A stretch of DNA of 64,000 nucleotides from Sphingobacteriales bacterium (GCA_012270485.1 JAAXIF010000007.1:1-64000), one strand, 5' to 3'. Shown: positions 49,191 to 59,147, counted from the first letter of the stretch. A program made the numbers and translations. Notes: generated by a model from the sequence alone, not told the origin.

Positions 49191-49198
49191 CAAAGGTA
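49191..49198 (-). promoter_or_regulatory. -7 element TACCTTTG upstream of mdh
   Basis: Exact TAnnTTTG on the minus strand. The predicted leader is about 35 nt. Confidence 0.5.
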
Positions 49199-49286
49199 AG
49201 GGTTGACAACCGTTTGTACACGAGGTTTCAGGCTTTTTGATACTCCTGTGGATAGTGGTTTAACAAAGTTTCCCGGAGAGTAGGAA

Positions 49287-49796
49287 TTATTGCTGATAAT
49301 CTTTCAGAAGAGTCAATAAGTCAGGCATTTCTACACCTCCCTCATAAGCTTTTATGTAGTTGCCTTTTTTATCATACACAGCTACATACGGGGTATATTT
49401 CACCTGAAAGAAAGATGGAATACCATAATTGGGATCTCTCCCCACTTTCAAATTTTTATGGTTGAAAAAACCATACTCCTGCGCAAACCCTTTGATATCC
49501 GCCATATCACGATAGCTTACCCAAAGAATAAAACTGTTCTTCAGGCTGTCCATTACACTCATCATCTCTTTGGCTTCATATTGACAATGCCCACAATCCG
49601 GACTGAAGTACACAATGATGGTAAAATCTGAAGCAGGTAATTGTTGTTTGGTAAACCAGGTGCTATCTGTTTGTAAGATGGTGAACTCAGGCAATTTCTT
49701 GGTTTTGAGAAAAGGAGGCATATCAGCACCGACATCCTGTGTATAGGATAGGGTGCCAATGAGTGATAACAATACAACAAAGAAGAACTTTTTCAT
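49287..49796 (-). CDS. TlpA/thioredoxin-like exported protein
   Basis: A 169-aa redox protein facing the periplasm: signal peptide FFFVVLLSLIGTLSYTQ, then a thioredoxin fold with the active site YFSPDCGHCQYEAK (CGHC), cis-Pro region QVKYTPYVAVYD and the closing KAYEGGVEMPDL. Probably reduces disulfides or takes part in heme/cytochrome maturation like other TlpA proteins (inference). The start is ATG 49796 rather than the TTG two codons before. It lies 11 nt after the start-side of the ABC ATPase stop, in the same minus-strand run. Confidence 0.88.
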   Translation of the reverse strand: MKKFFFVVLLSLIGTLSYTQDVGADMPPFLKTKKLPEFTILQTDSTWFTKQQLPASDFTIIVYFSPDCGHCQYEAKEMMSVMDSLKNSFILWVSYRDMADIKGFAQEYGFFNHKNLKVGRDPNYGIPSFFQVKYTPYVAVYDKKGNYIKAYEGGVEMPDLLTLLKDYQQ

Positions 49797-49807
49797 AACC
49801 AATCTTA

Positions 49808-50596
49808 TTAACCGTTTTTCTTATTAGCTGCGTTCGCTTCCATCATTCTCATTTCTTTTGCATCCTGCAAAAATTCAGAGGCGAAAATGAATTTATTCAG
49901 CAACTCGTCTTTACTGAAGATGATGTCTTTATTGGTTCCTTCCCATTGTTTTCTACCTTGATGCAAATACACAATATGATCGCCAATTTCCATCACACTG
50001 TTCATGTCATGTGTTACAACAATGGTGGTGATATTATATTCAACAGTGATTTCTTTGATCAAACGATCAATCACCATTGATGTTTGTGGATCCAATCCTG
50101 AGTTGGGCTCATCACAAAATAGATATTTCGGATTAAGCACGATCGCTCTGGCAATACCCACTCTTTTTTTCATTCCACCACTGATCTCTGAAGGATAACG
50201 CTTGTGAGCATCTTTCAAGTTCACACGATCCAATACTTCGTTAACTCTTTTTTTCTTTTCTGCTAATGACCAGTTGGTGAACATATCAAGTGGGAACAAA
50301 ACATTTTGTTCCACGGTCATAGAGTCAAATAGGGCAGTACCCTGAAATAGCATCCCAATTTGCTGGCGTAACAACTTTCTTTCGTCATTATTCATCAACA
50401 GCATATCAGTACCATCATACAGGATTTCACCTATTTCCGGACGAAAAAGTCCAACCATACATTTGGTCAATACAGTTTTACCACTGCCACTGGTGCCAAT
50501 GATCAGGTTACATTTACCCGCTTCCATCACAGCACTGATATCTTCCAGGATGGTGCGCTCGCCAAAAATCTTTTTTATGTTTTTGATCTCGATCAT
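49808..50596 (-). CDS. ABC transporter ATPase, MlaF-like
   Basis: A 262-aa ATPase: Walker A IIGTSGSGKT, signature EISGGMKKRVGIARAI, Walker B YLFCDEPNSGLDPQT and switch VVTHDMNSVMEIGD. The SGGMxKRVGxARAI form is typical of MlaF/Ttg2A-type ATPases of phospholipid transport with MCE proteins. The permease (MlaE) and MCE partner are not in the window: the gene upstream is lysA. It may be co-transcribed with the TlpA-like gene downstream (11 nt). Confidence 0.88.
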   Translation of the reverse strand: MIEIKNIKKIFGERTILEDISAVMEAGKCNLIIGTSGSGKTVLTKCMVGLFRPEIGEILYDGTDMLLMNNDERKLLRQQIGMLFQGTALFDSMTVEQNVLFPLDMFTNWSLAEKKKRVNEVLDRVNLKDAHKRYPSEISGGMKKRVGIARAIVLNPKYLFCDEPNSGLDPQTSMVIDRLIKEITVEYNITTIVVTHDMNSVMEIGDHIVYLHQGRKQWEGTNKDIIFSKDELLNKFIFASEFLQDAKEMRMMEANAANKKNG

Positions 50597-50620
50597 GTGA
50601 CTGCAAACTACTCTTTTGTT

Positions 50621-51835
50621 TTAGAATGGTTCCACCAGATTCCTTAATAAATCCTCAAAAACCTCTCTTTTTCGGATCAAGTATGGTTTACCATCTTTTA
50701 CCATGACTTCTGCCGGACGATAACGTGAGTTGAAATTACTCGCCATTTCAAACCCGTAAGCACCTGCATTATCGAATACCAATATATCTCCTTCTCTAAT
50801 TTCATTCATCGGACGCTCCCATGCAAAAGTGTCTGTTTCGCATATATTACCCGTAATGGTATAGTTCTTTTCAGTACCCTTTTCATTACTTATGTTTCGA
50901 ATGCGATGATAAGCTTCATAGAACATAGGTCTGATCAAATGATTGAACCCACTGTTCACACCAACGAAAATGGTAGCGCTGGTTTCTTTCAACACATTTA
51001 CACTGGTGATCAAATAACCTGCCTCACTTACCAAATATTTACCGGGCTCAAACCAAACTTGAAAGCTGCGTTGATAGGTCTGCTCTATTTTTTGTTCAAA
51101 AGCCAGTATCTCTTTTGCCAAAAGTTGGATATCGGTGCCTTCTTCACCATCCTGATAAGGTACTTTGAATCCTCCGCCTAAATCAAGAAACTGCAATTCC
51201 GGAAAATGCGGAACCAATTCAAAAAATACATCGGTCACTTTCATGAATACCGCTACATCTTTAATCTCGCTTCCTGTATGCACATGCAATCCGGCAATAT
51301 GAATTTGATATTGCTGCATGATGCGAACGATGTCATTCAACTGCTCAATAGGGATACCAAATTTGCTGGTATCATGTCCGGTAGAAATTTTTAAGTTACC
51401 ACCCGCCATGATATTCGGGCGTAAACGAATACCAACCGGATAACTATGGCCATATTTCTTTCCAAATTTTTCCAGATTGGAAAGACTATCAATATTGATA
51501 TTGATTCCCAGTGTAACTGCTTCTTCGATTTCATCAAAAGCAATACCGTTACTGGTATATAAGATATCGCCAGAAGGAAAACCGGCATGTACTGCCAGTT
51601 TAGCTTCATTAATGGAGCTACAGTCTACTTTACAACCAATAGACTTGATATGTTTAAGGATGCTAACATTGGTCAGTGCTTTACAAGCATAAAAAAAACT
51701 GACTTTATCACTGTTAAAAGCCTGCTTTAATTGTTGGAATTGTTCAGTAATGCGATTGGCATTGTACACGTATACAGGTGTACCAAACTCAGTTGCAATA
51801 TTTCTTAATTGCTCGTTGGATAAAAAAGATGACAT
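50621..51835 (-). CDS. lysA: diaminopimelate decarboxylase
   Basis: PLP enzyme of 404 aa making L-lysine from meso-DAP. Barrel N-terminal domain with PLP Lys in FFYACKALTNVSIL, GLHVHTGSEIKDV, FLDLGGGFKVPY, EPGKYLVSEAGYLIT, and C-terminal CETDTFAWERPM. All are consistent with the group IV decarboxylase fold. A -7-like element TATCTTCG lies 4 nt before the ATG. Adjacent scpB is 49 nt upstream. Confidence 0.92.
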   Translation of the reverse strand: MSSFLSNEQLRNIATEFGTPVYVYNANRITEQFQQLKQAFNSDKVSFFYACKALTNVSILKHIKSIGCKVDCSSINEAKLAVHAGFPSGDILYTSNGIAFDEIEEAVTLGININIDSLSNLEKFGKKYGHSYPVGIRLRPNIMAGGNLKISTGHDTSKFGIPIEQLNDIVRIMQQYQIHIAGLHVHTGSEIKDVAVFMKVTDVFFELVPHFPELQFLDLGGGFKVPYQDGEEGTDIQLLAKEILAFEQKIEQTYQRSFQVWFEPGKYLVSEAGYLITSVNVLKETSATIFVGVNSGFNHLIRPMFYEAYHRIRNISNEKGTEKNYTITGNICETDTFAWERPMNEIREGDILVFDNAGAYGFEMASNFNSRYRPAEVMVKDGKPYLIRKREVFEDLLRNLVEPF

Positions 51836-51839
51836 ACTG

Positions 51840-51847
51840 CGAAGATA
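51840..51847 (-). promoter_or_regulatory. -7-like element TATCTTCG before lysA
   Basis: One mismatch to TAnnTTTG, four bases (CAGT) before the ATG on the minus strand. Confidence 0.4.
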
Positions 51848-51884
51848 ATTGTCTCACAGATATTCATGTCACCGCTGTTCCATC

Positions 51885-52679
51885 TTATTGTTGATTTTCG
51901 TCGGAAGGGTTTTCTTCGTCGGTAGTAGAATCATGATCTGAATCAGAAGATTCGTTGTTTTCCTCTGTTTCTTCTCCCTGAATGATCAATTCACCATCTT
52001 CATTCACGGTTAAGAGAGAAGTGTCTCCGTCAATAACCGGTTCTTCATGGTTGGTCTCTTCAGTAAGGGCATCCGCTACGGGTTGATCGGTAAAATCTTC
52101 CGGACGAATAACGGTTCCCTCAACGATTTGCTCTGCCAGTACTTCTTTGATCTTTGGCAGATCTTCCGGAGAGTTGATGCCGAAATAGTCCATAAAATTC
52201 TTAGAAGTAGCGTATACCAGCGGTTTCCCGGGCATTTGTTCGTTACGTCCACTGATGAGGATCAGTTCTTTTTCCAATAATTTTTGGATACTATAATCAC
52301 TGTTTACACCACGGATGGATTCAATCTCTCCCTTGGTGATGGGCTGTTTATAAGCTATGATAGCGAGTGTTTCCAGTGCAGCATTGGATAAGCGCTTGAG
52401 GAATTTATCACCATTCAGTTGTGCAATGGTCTTGTGGTAATCTTTTTTTGTCAGGAATTGCCATCCGCCGCCACTTTCACGTACTTCAAATGGATAAAAC
52501 TCTGATTGGTATTTTTCACAGATGCCCTGAATGGCAGCTTCTACCTGATCAAGCGTTACACGCTCTTCCAGAAATCCAAAAGTATTATTGATGAGTTCAA
52601 CGATATCTAATGAAGTGAGAGGTTTCTCACTGGCAAAAATCAACACTTCAATGTGTGGTATGATCTGGCTTATTTCCAT
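51885..52679 (-). CDS. scpB: SMC-ScpAB complex subunit ScpB, with acidic tail
   Basis: A 264-aa chromosome-segregation protein whose two winged helices bind the ScpA kleisin. Family motifs: EVLIFASEKPLTSLDIVELI, SNAALETLAIIAYKQPITKGEIESIRGVNSD, LLEKELILISGRNEQMPGKPLVYATSKNFMDYFGI. The family is usually about 180-200 aa. Residues from about 205 on form an extra, strongly acidic, low-complexity tail (GEETEENNESSDSDHDS...). scpA is not in the window. Upstream DNA is a family D repeat block. Confidence 0.92.
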   Translation of the reverse strand: MEISQIIPHIEVLIFASEKPLTSLDIVELINNTFGFLEERVTLDQVEAAIQGICEKYQSEFYPFEVRESGGGWQFLTKKDYHKTIAQLNGDKFLKRLSNAALETLAIIAYKQPITKGEIESIRGVNSDYSIQKLLEKELILISGRNEQMPGKPLVYATSKNFMDYFGINSPEDLPKIKEVLAEQIVEGTVIRPEDFTDQPVADALTEETNHEEPVIDGDTSLLTVNEDGELIIQGEETEENNESSDSDHDSTTDEENPSDENQQ

Positions 52680-52808
52680 ATTACATTTGAAAATTTGTCC
52701 GCCGCGGCGGATGAAAATTTGAAAATCAAATAGTGATGATTTTGATTATCATGTTCAATCAAACATAACAATCATTTTCAAATTACCACATTTTCAAATT
52801 TTCAAATT
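52680..52808. repeat. family D repeat with REP-like core between atpG and scpB
   Basis: TTTGAAAATTTG, then palindrome TCCGCC-GC-GGCGGA (52698-52711), then ATGAAAATTTGAAAATC, and further right ATTTTCAAATTTTCAAATT (52788-52807) in inverse orientation. The same pieces occur at 2694-2777. Confidence 0.8.
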
Positions 52809-52816
52809 AGAATCTG

Positions 52817-53698
52817 CTATCCCTGTAGAGCAGCTGCACCACTCACAATCTCGGTCAATTCAGTGGTAATAGCAGCCTGACGGGCTCTGTTATAGCTTAT
52901 CTTCAGTGATTTCAGCAATTCGTTTGCATTTTCACTCGCCTTATCCATCGCAGTCATACGTGCACCATGTTCACTGGCATTACAATCAAGAACGGCTTTA
53001 AATAGCTGTGTATTCAGGATTTTAGGCATCAGTTCAGCGATCAGCTCTTCTTTTGCCGGCTCGAAAATAAAATCAGATTTCTTGCTAGACGAGCTATTGG
53101 TCACTTTAGGAATTGGCAGGAACTGTTCAGCTTTATACTGTTGTGTAGCAGCGTTTTTAAATTCGCTGTAAATAATTTCAACTGCATCAAATTCTTTACT
53201 CTCAAAAGCTTTCATAGCAGCTTGTGCAGCAGCTTGAACAGATTCAAAACTTAGATTCAGGAAAATATCTTTATAAGTAGCGTCTACTTTATAACCGGCT
53301 TTTTGTAAGCTCTCATATCCTTTCTTACCAATATTCCAGATCGCAACATTTCCTTTTTGGTGTTGAGCTGCATACTTATCCGCAATGGTTTGCTTCGCCA
53401 GTTTAATCAAGTTGGCATTGTAACCGCCACAAAGTCCTCGATCGCTGGTGATAACAATCAATAATACTTTTTCTACCGCTCTTTCTTCTGCCAGTTTAAT
53501 ATGGGTATCACCTTCTGTGTTGCTAACAATATTACTCAGCATTTCCTGCAATTTTTGAGCGTATGGACGCATCTGAGTAATGGCATCCTGTGCACGACGC
53601 AATTTTGCCGCACTCACCATTTTCATTGCTTTTGTAATCTGCTGGGTACTCTGAACACTCTTGATCCTGTTACGTACTTCTTTTAACTGACCTGCCAT
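52817..53698 (-). CDS. atpG: ATP synthase gamma subunit
   Basis: Central stalk rotor subunit of F1. The 293-aa protein starts MAGQLKEVRNRIKSVQSTQQ, with the long N-terminal helix, VITSDRGLCGGYNANLIK in the Rossmann domain, and the C-terminal helix ASENANELLKSLKISYNRARQAAITTELTEI. The frame stays open 30 codons upstream to 53788, but those residues are not family-like. Normally atpG follows atpA; here neither atpA nor any other ATP synthase gene is adjacent, so it is separated from the main operon. Confidence 0.95.
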   Translation of the reverse strand: MAGQLKEVRNRIKSVQSTQQITKAMKMVSAAKLRRAQDAITQMRPYAQKLQEMLSNIVSNTEGDTHIKLAEERAVEKVLLIVITSDRGLCGGYNANLIKLAKQTIADKYAAQHQKGNVAIWNIGKKGYESLQKAGYKVDATYKDIFLNLSFESVQAAAQAAMKAFESKEFDAVEIIYSEFKNAATQQYKAEQFLPIPKVTNSSSSKKSDFIFEPAKEELIAELMPKILNTQLFKAVLDCNASEHGARMTAMDKASENANELLKSLKISYNRARQAAITTELTEIVSGAAALQG

Positions 53699-53840
53699 GG
53701 GTAAAAAAGTTTCAATTTTCAAGAAACAAGGGTTCAAGTATGTCTTGAACTCCCTTTTCCAATTTGGCTGCAAAAGTAGCAGAATCACCCTGAAATTCCA
53801 TCAAAACTTTGGTTTTTTGCCCACGGTTTCCATACATCCC

Positions 53841-54437
53841 TCAAAAACGATAACTAAGCCCCAATCCATTGGCCGAAACGCCCATTTGTAGATGGTCCAT
53901 CTTATTTTCCAGCCATTTGGTGTTTTTCCGGTGTTGTCCATATTGAATCAGGTCAAATACCAGTAAAAATGCGCCTTGAAGCAACAGACTGTTGCCAAAT
54001 CCTTCATTACGCGTATTATTCAGGCGAATGCCCTTCTCTTTAAGATACAATCCACTGGCTATATAAGCCAGATCCAGTCCACTGTTCAGCAAAAGTATTT
54101 TTTCCAGTTTTTGCTGTTCTTTCAGGTTGGAAGCAAGTCCATATGCTCTCTTCATCTGCTTTCTAATTCCCAACAAACCAACCCCGGCAATCGCAAAATT
54201 GACGGTATTCCAGTAAGCATTCATTTGGTGAAAGGCTTTTTCACTGCCTTGGGTATTACTGGCAGAGATGGTTCCCTGGATGATATTGGCACTTGCCCAA
54301 GCTCCAAGCACATACATATTATTTTGTACCAATTTGATGCGTTGATGGGCAAGGGAATCCTGTTCATTCACTTGCGACTGTGCCATAAAGGCGGAAAAAA
54401 ACGCTGTAATCAGCAATACGACACGTAGTTGGATCAT
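53841..54437 (-). CDS. predicted membrane protein of unknown function
   Basis: A 198-aa protein with a signal-like N-terminus (LRVVLLITAFFSAFMAQSQ) and further hydrophobic helices (NFAIAGVGLLGI, LDLAYIASGLYL, LLLQGAFLLVFDLIQY). I do not recognise the family with certainty; it resembles small Bacteroidota membrane proteins of unknown function. The frame extends to 54503, but ATG 54437 gives the natural N-terminus. It lies 140 nt upstream of atpG on the same strand and is divergent from secA. Confidence 0.7.
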   Translation of the reverse strand: MIQLRVVLLITAFFSAFMAQSQVNEQDSLAHQRIKLVQNNMYVLGAWASANIIQGTISASNTQGSEKAFHQMNAYWNTVNFAIAGVGLLGIRKQMKRAYGLASNLKEQQKLEKILLLNSGLDLAYIASGLYLKEKGIRLNNTRNEGFGNSLLLQGAFLLVFDLIQYGQHRKNTKWLENKMDHLQMGVSANGLGLSYRF

Positions 54438-54509
54438 CTTCAATTCGTTAAGTATTTGTATAAATGATCGCCAGTTGATAAGCGGAGCAAATGCTCTGAT
54501 CAAATTCTT

Positions 54510-54517
54510 TACCTTTG
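54510..54517 (+). promoter_or_regulatory. -7 element TACCTTTG upstream of secA
   Basis: Exact consensus on the plus strand, 94 nt before ATG 54612. A fairly long AT-rich leader follows. No clear -33 box. Confidence 0.45.
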
Positions 54518-54611
54518 GCGGCCTCAGTTAAAAATGCCAAATTGACTCAAAAACTTTTTGCGCACCGTTTTTGACTGTTAACTTTTTTCTAATACACCAG
54601 ACGCATTATAT

Positions 54612-57600
54612 ATGTTGAAACTTTTTTCAAAATTATTCGGAAGTAGTAAGAGTGAGAAGGATGTGCAGCAGATCATGCCCATCATCCAGAAAATAAATCA
54701 GTTCTACGAACAATACCAGCAGTTGACCAATGATGAACTGCGTAACAAAACACAAGAGTTCAAACAGCGTATTCAATCTTATCTAACAGATATTGATCAG
54801 GAAATCGCAGCTAAAAAACAAGAAGCTGAAAGCTTGCCTGAAAATGAAATCCATGATCGGGATATCATTTATCAGCAAGTAGATAAACTGAAAAAGGAAA
54901 GAGATAAAAAGATCGAAGAGATTTTAGCTCAGATTCAGCCGGAAGCTTTTGCGGTAGTCAAAGAAACATCCAGACGTTTTAAAGAGAATCCGGAAATGGT
55001 ATCTACGGCCACTGCATTGGATAGAGAGCTGAGTGTAAAGAAAGAACATATCCGTATTGAAGGCGATAAAAGCATTTTCAAAAATACCTGGATAGCAGCC
55101 GGTGGTAGTGTTACTTGGAACATGGTGCATTATGATGTTCAGTTGATTGGGGGTAGTGTATTACATCAGGGAAAGATCGCTGAAATGGCTACAGGTGAGG
55201 GTAAAACATTGGTGTCTACCTTACCTGCTTATCTCAATGCACTTGCGGGAGAGGGCGTTCACATTGTAACTGTGAATGATTACCTGGCTCGTCGTGATAG
55301 TGAATGGAATGGTCCCATCTTTGAATGGTTGGGTCTGAAAGTAGATTGTATTGATAAACATGAGCCTAGTACCGAATCCAGACGTAATGCATATTTAGCA
55401 GATATCACTTATGGTACCAATAATGAATTTGGTTTTGATTACTTGCGTGATAACATGGTGCATTCTCCACAGGAAATGGTACAACGTAAACATCATTTTG
55501 CGATGGTGGATGAGGTCGATTCCGTATTGATTGATGATGCACGTACGCCATTGATCATTTCAGGTCCGATCGGACACAACACCGGCGAACAGCAGTTTTT
55601 TGAACTCAAGCCAAGAATTGAAAAACTGGTAGAAGCTCAAAAGAGAGCAGTGAACCAGTTCCTGAATGAAGCCAAAAAGAAAATTGCAGAAGGAAATGAT
55701 GATCCGAAAGATGGTGGGCTGGCTTTGTTTCGTGCACACCGCGGTTTGCCTAAAAACAGTGCCCTGATTAAATTCTTAAGTGAGCCGGGTATGCGTGTGA
55801 AATTACAGAAAGCAGAAAACTATTATCTAGCTGACCAGCAAAGAGAAATGCCAAAAGCAGATGAGGAACTGTATTTCTATATCGATGAAAAAAACAATTC
55901 AGTTGAATTAACAGATAAAGGTATTCAACTGATCACCAAGGCTGGTGAAGACACACAATTCTTTGTGCTTCCTGATATCAGTGTATCTCTTTCATCGATC
56001 GACAAGAATGAAAGTATTGCAGCAGAAGAAAAGCTTCACCAGAAAGAACAGGTAATCAATGATTATTCTGTAAAGGCGGATCGTATTCATACAGTTCATC
56101 AATTGTTAAAAGCTTATACTCTATTTGATAAAGATGTGGAGTATGTGGTAATGGATGGTGCTGTGAAAATTGTAGATGAACAAACAGGTCGTATCCTCGA
56201 TGGACGTCGTTATTCAGATGGTTTACATCAGGCCATTGAAGCAAAAGAAAATGTAAAGATTGAAGCAGCCACACAAACTTATGCAACAGTTACACTCCAG
56301 AATTATTTCAGGATGTACCATAAGTTAGGTGGTATGACCGGTACAGCTGAAACAGAAGCAGCAGAATTCTGGGATATCTATAAGTTGGATGTGGTAGCGA
56401 TTCCAACCAATGTAACGGCCATCAGAAAAGACGAACAAGACCTGGTATACAAAACTAAACGTGAAAAATTTGGTGCAGTAATCGATGAGGTTGTAAAACT
56501 GCGCGATGCAGGTCGTCCGGTACTGGTAGGTACTACATCGGTGGAAGTGAGTGAATTGTTGAGCAGAATGTTGCGTCAAAAACAAATCCCACACAATGTC
56601 TTGAACGCAAAACAACACGCTCGTGAAGCACAAGTAGTAGCAGAAGCCGGTTTGGCGGGTGCTATTACCATTGCCACCAATATGGCGGGTCGTGGTACAG
56701 ATATCAAGTTGGGACCTGGTGTAAAAGAAGCGGGTGGTTTGGCGATTTTGGGTACAGAGCGACATGAGTCTCGTCGTGTAGACAGACAGTTGAGAGGTCG
56801 TGCGGGTCGTCAGGGTGATCCGGGTTCTTCTCAATTTTTTGTGTCATTGGAAGATGATTTGATGCGTATGTTTGGAAGTGATCGTATCGCCAAGATCATG
56901 GATTTTGCCGGATATAAAGAGGGGGAAGTGATACAGCATAGCATGATCACTAAATCCATTGAGCGTGCTCAGAAAAAAGTAGAAGAAAATAACTTCGGTA
57001 TACGTAAGCGATTATTGGAGTATGATGATGTGATGAATAAACAAAGAACAGTTGTTTATACGAAGAGAAGTCATGCATTGTTTGGAGATAGGCTTGCATT
57101 GGATCTGGATAATGCTTTTTATGCAGTGGCAGAAGATCTCGTGAATTCATTCAAAGAACAAAATGATCATGAAGGCTTTAGATTAGCAGTGATTGTGAAT
57201 TTTGGAATTGATCCTTCTATTTCTGCGGAAGAATTATCGAAATTATCTGAACAGCAGTTGTCTGAAAAGTTGTACCTCGAAGCCGTTAACAATTACGATA
57301 GAAAAAAGCAGGATATTATGGCTCAGGCCATTCCGGTGTTCAAAAATATTCGTCAACAACAAGGTAATCATATTGAAAATGTGATCGTGCCATTTACAGA
57401 TGGAAGAAAAGGTATGCAGGTGCTGGCGAATATGGAAAAGACGCTTAACAGTAGTGGTGCTGAATTGGTAAATGCTTTGGAAAAAACAGTAACACTGGCA
57501 TTGATTGATGATGCATGGAAAGAGCATTTACGCGCGATGGATGATCTGAAACAAAGTGTTCAAACAGCTACTTATGAGCAGAAAGATCCATTGGTGATTT

Positions 57601-57917
57601 ATAAAATGGAAGCCTATAACATCTTCAAAAAAATGGATAGTGAAGTGAACGTAAATATCGTTCAGTTCCTTTGTCATGCAGGCATTCCTTTGAATGATGG
57701 CGAAGAAGTTCGTGAAGGACGTCAACAAAAAACTGATCTTAGTAAGCTGAGTACGAGCAAAGAAGATATTGATGCTCCACCTACAGAGAACGATTATTAT
57801 GATCCTACACCAGTGAAACAACAGCCGATCGTTGCAGGGCCCAAAATAGGACGTAATGACCCTTGTCCTTGTGGAAGCGGCAAGAAGTACAAAGCCTGTC
57901 ACGGAAAAGATCTATAA
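54612..57917 (+). CDS. secA: protein translocase ATPase SecA
   Basis: Motor of the Sec system that pushes preproteins through SecYEG. At 1101 aa it is longer than the 900-aa E. coli form, mainly by insertions typical of Bacteroidota (about 25-110 and 335-440). Visible: Walker [36 protein letters not shown]-type [68 protein letters not shown], and the C-terminal zinc motif [17 protein letters not shown]. Complete. A terminator follows immediately. Confidence 0.97.
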   Translation: MLKLFSKLFGSSKSEKDVQQIMPIIQKINQFYEQYQQLTNDELRNKTQEFKQRIQSYLTDIDQEIAAKKQEAESLPENEIHDRDIIYQQVDKLKKERDKKIEEILAQIQPEAFAVVKETSRRFKENPEMVSTATALDRELSVKKEHIRIEGDKSIFKNTWIAAGGSVTWNMVHYDVQLIGGSVLHQGKIAEMATGEGKTLVSTLPAYLNALAGEGVHIVTVNDYLARRDSEWNGPIFEWLGLKVDCIDKHEPSTESRRNAYLADITYGTNNEFGFDYLRDNMVHSPQEMVQRKHHFAMVDEVDSVLIDDARTPLIISGPIGHNTGEQQFFELKPRIEKLVEAQKRAVNQFLNEAKKKIAEGNDDPKDGGLALFRAHRGLPKNSALIKFLSEPGMRVKLQKAENYYLADQQREMPKADEELYFYIDEKNNSVELTDKGIQLITKAGEDTQFFVLPDISVSLSSIDKNESIAAEEKLHQKEQVINDYSVKADRIHTVHQLLKAYTLFDKDVEYVVMDGAVKIVDEQTGRILDGRRYSDGLHQAIEAKENVKIEAATQTYATVTLQNYFRMYHKLGGMTGTAETEAAEFWDIYKLDVVAIPTNVTAIRKDEQDLVYKTKREKFGAVIDEVVKLRDAGRPVLVGTTSVEVSELLSRMLRQKQIPHNVLNAKQHAREAQVVAEAGLAGAITIATNMAGRGTDIKLGPGVKEAGGLAILGTERHESRRVDRQLRGRAGRQGDPGSSQFFVSLEDDLMRMFGSDRIAKIMDFAGYKEGEVIQHSMITKSIERAQKKVEENNFGIRKRLLEYDDVMNKQRTVVYTKRSHALFGDRLALDLDNAFYAVAEDLVNSFKEQNDHEGFRLAVIVNFGIDPSISAEELSKLSEQQLSEKLYLEAVNNYDRKKQDIMAQAIPVFKNIRQQQGNHIENVIVPFTDGRKGMQVLANMEKTLNSSGAELVNALEKTVTLALIDDAWKEHLRAMDDLKQSVQTATYEQKDPLVIYKMEAYNIFKKMDSEVNVNIVQFLCHAGIPLNDGEEVREGRQQKTDLSKLSTSKEDIDAPPTENDYYDPTPVKQQPIVAGPKIGRNDPCPCGSGKKYKACHGKDL

Positions 57918-57949
57918 AGAAAAACCTCCCAAATACGGGAGGTTTTTCT
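57918..57949 (+). terminator. secA terminator
   Basis: Stem AGAAAAACCTCCC / GGGAGGTTTTTCT with a 6-nt loop, then TTT. It starts at the stop codon. Confidence 0.92.
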
Positions 57950-57951
57950 TT

Positions 57952-57959
57952 TATATTTG
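57952..57959 (+). promoter_or_regulatory. -7 element TATATTTG after secA
   Basis: Exact TAnnTTTG. Three bases later is an ATG (57963) that opens a 23-codon frame ending at 58034, out of frame with the membrane protein gene it overlaps. Confidence 0.5.
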
Positions 57960-58021
57960 ATTATGCAACCGAATTTTTTCAGACAACATTATATAAACTG
58001 GAGTTTATTTTTTTTGGAATC

Positions 58022-58489
58022 ATGTTCTTATTAGTGTTGGTAATTTTTCGAAAGCAAAGCAATCGACCGCTTTCATCTTTTCCATTTATTACTGGTCGTA
58101 TCGCTGATTTTTCTTACGGATCTTATAAAAAAAAGAAATCAGGCAAATTCGGAGGCATTACTACTCGTTATGGATATAAATTCAAGCTGGAAGAGGAGAT
58201 ACATACATTTAATATTGAGGATCTTACAAAAAAAGAAAGTGATCAATTGAGACAGGAATTGAGTGTAAAACCATTTGTCTATGTTTATTACGATAAAGTG
58301 AGAATAACGAGAACTGGTAGTCAAGTCCTTGTATATGATATTGTTATTGGAAAATGGTCATTGGAAAGAACCAAAACCAAAATCATCTTGTATTGGAGTG
58401 TGCTTCTATTATCAGCTTTTATGGTATTCATTGCGATCTTCCGTTTATTAAAAGACTATCAAGTTCTTAAAGCATATGAGAAAGATTAA
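58022..58489 (+). CDS. small two-helix membrane protein, N-terminus uncertain
   Basis: 155 aa from ATG 58022: a short N-terminal membrane helix (FLLVLVIF), a soluble middle of about 105 residues (GRIADFSYGSYKKKKSGKFG; FVYVYYDKVRITRTGSQVLV) and a C-terminal helix (LYWSVLLLSAFMVFIAIF). Family not recognised. The reading frame continues upstream through the secA terminator without ATG. A nearby ATG at 57963, just after a -7 element, is one frame off, and an 8-T run at 58008-58015 lies between. A -1 slip or an indel there would give a natural longer start. Overlaps deoC by 14 nt. Confidence 0.6.
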   Translation: MFLLVLVIFRKQSNRPLSSFPFITGRIADFSYGSYKKKKSGKFGGITTRYGYKFKLEEEIHTFNIEDLTKKESDQLRQELSVKPFVYVYYDKVRITRTGSQVLVYDIVIGKWSLERTKTKIILYWSVLLLSAFMVFIAIFRLLKDYQVLKAYEKD

Positions 58490-59147
58490 TACATACATCG
58501 ATCATACGATTCTTAAGCCTACAACACTAATTTCGGATATTGAAAAACTTTGTGCTGAAGCAAAACAATATGCATTTGCTGCTGTATGTGTACCACCGAA
58601 TTTTGTAAAAAAAGCAAAATCATTAGTGGAAGGCTCAGGTGTTAAAGTAGCTACTGTGATCGGCTTTCCTTTTGGTTACGCTGCAGTAGAAGCTAAAATT
58701 GCTGAGATTGTTTTGGCGATGGTAGATGGGGCAGACGAATTAGATCTTGTCATTAATATCTCGGCGATTAAAAATGGAGACTGGGTATATCTTGCAAATG
58801 AGATCAATCATATCATGCCGGTAATAAAAAGCAAAAATAGAGTCATCAAAGTGATCATAGAAAGTGGTGTGCTGACTGATGATGAGATCATTAAGTGTTG
58901 CGAATTGTATGGTGTTGCAGGTATTGATTATCTTAAGACCTCAACCGGTTATGCGGAAAAAGGGGCGACAATTGAAGCGGTGAAGTTATTTCGTTTACAT
59001 CTTCCGGAACAGGTACAAATCAAGGCATCAGGAGGAATTCGAGATCATGTTTTTGCACAGCAATTGATCGATGCAGGAGCTACCAGATTGGGCTGTAGTG
59101 CCAGTGTAGCTATTTTGCAAGGCGCAAAAGCTGAAGGTGGCTATTGA
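58476..59147 (+). CDS. deoC: deoxyribose-phosphate aldolase
   Basis: Splits 2-deoxyribose 5-phosphate into glyceraldehyde 3-phosphate and acetaldehyde in deoxynucleoside salvage. 223-aa TIM barrel: YIDHTILKPTT, AAVCVPPNFV, VIGFPFGYA, DGADELDLVINISAIK, Schiff-base Lys in DYLKTSTGYAEKG, IKASGGIRDH and TRLGCSASVAI. All catalytic residues are present. The ATG overlaps the preceding gene by 14 nt, implying coupled translation. Confidence 0.95.
   Translation: MRKINTYIDHTILKPTTLISDIEKLCAEAKQYAFAAVCVPPNFVKKAKSLVEGSGVKVATVIGFPFGYAAVEAKIAEIVLAMVDGADELDLVINISAIKNGDWVYLANEINHIMPVIKSKNRVIKVIIESGVLTDDEIIKCCELYGVAGIDYLKTSTGYAEKGATIEAVKLFRLHLPEQVQIKASGGIRDHVFAQQLIDAGATRLGCSASVAILQGAKAEGGY

Noticed and set aside
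57963..58034. Independent 23-codon gene
   Set aside because: Too short and without a ribosome site; kept only as evidence for a possible frameshifted start of the next gene.
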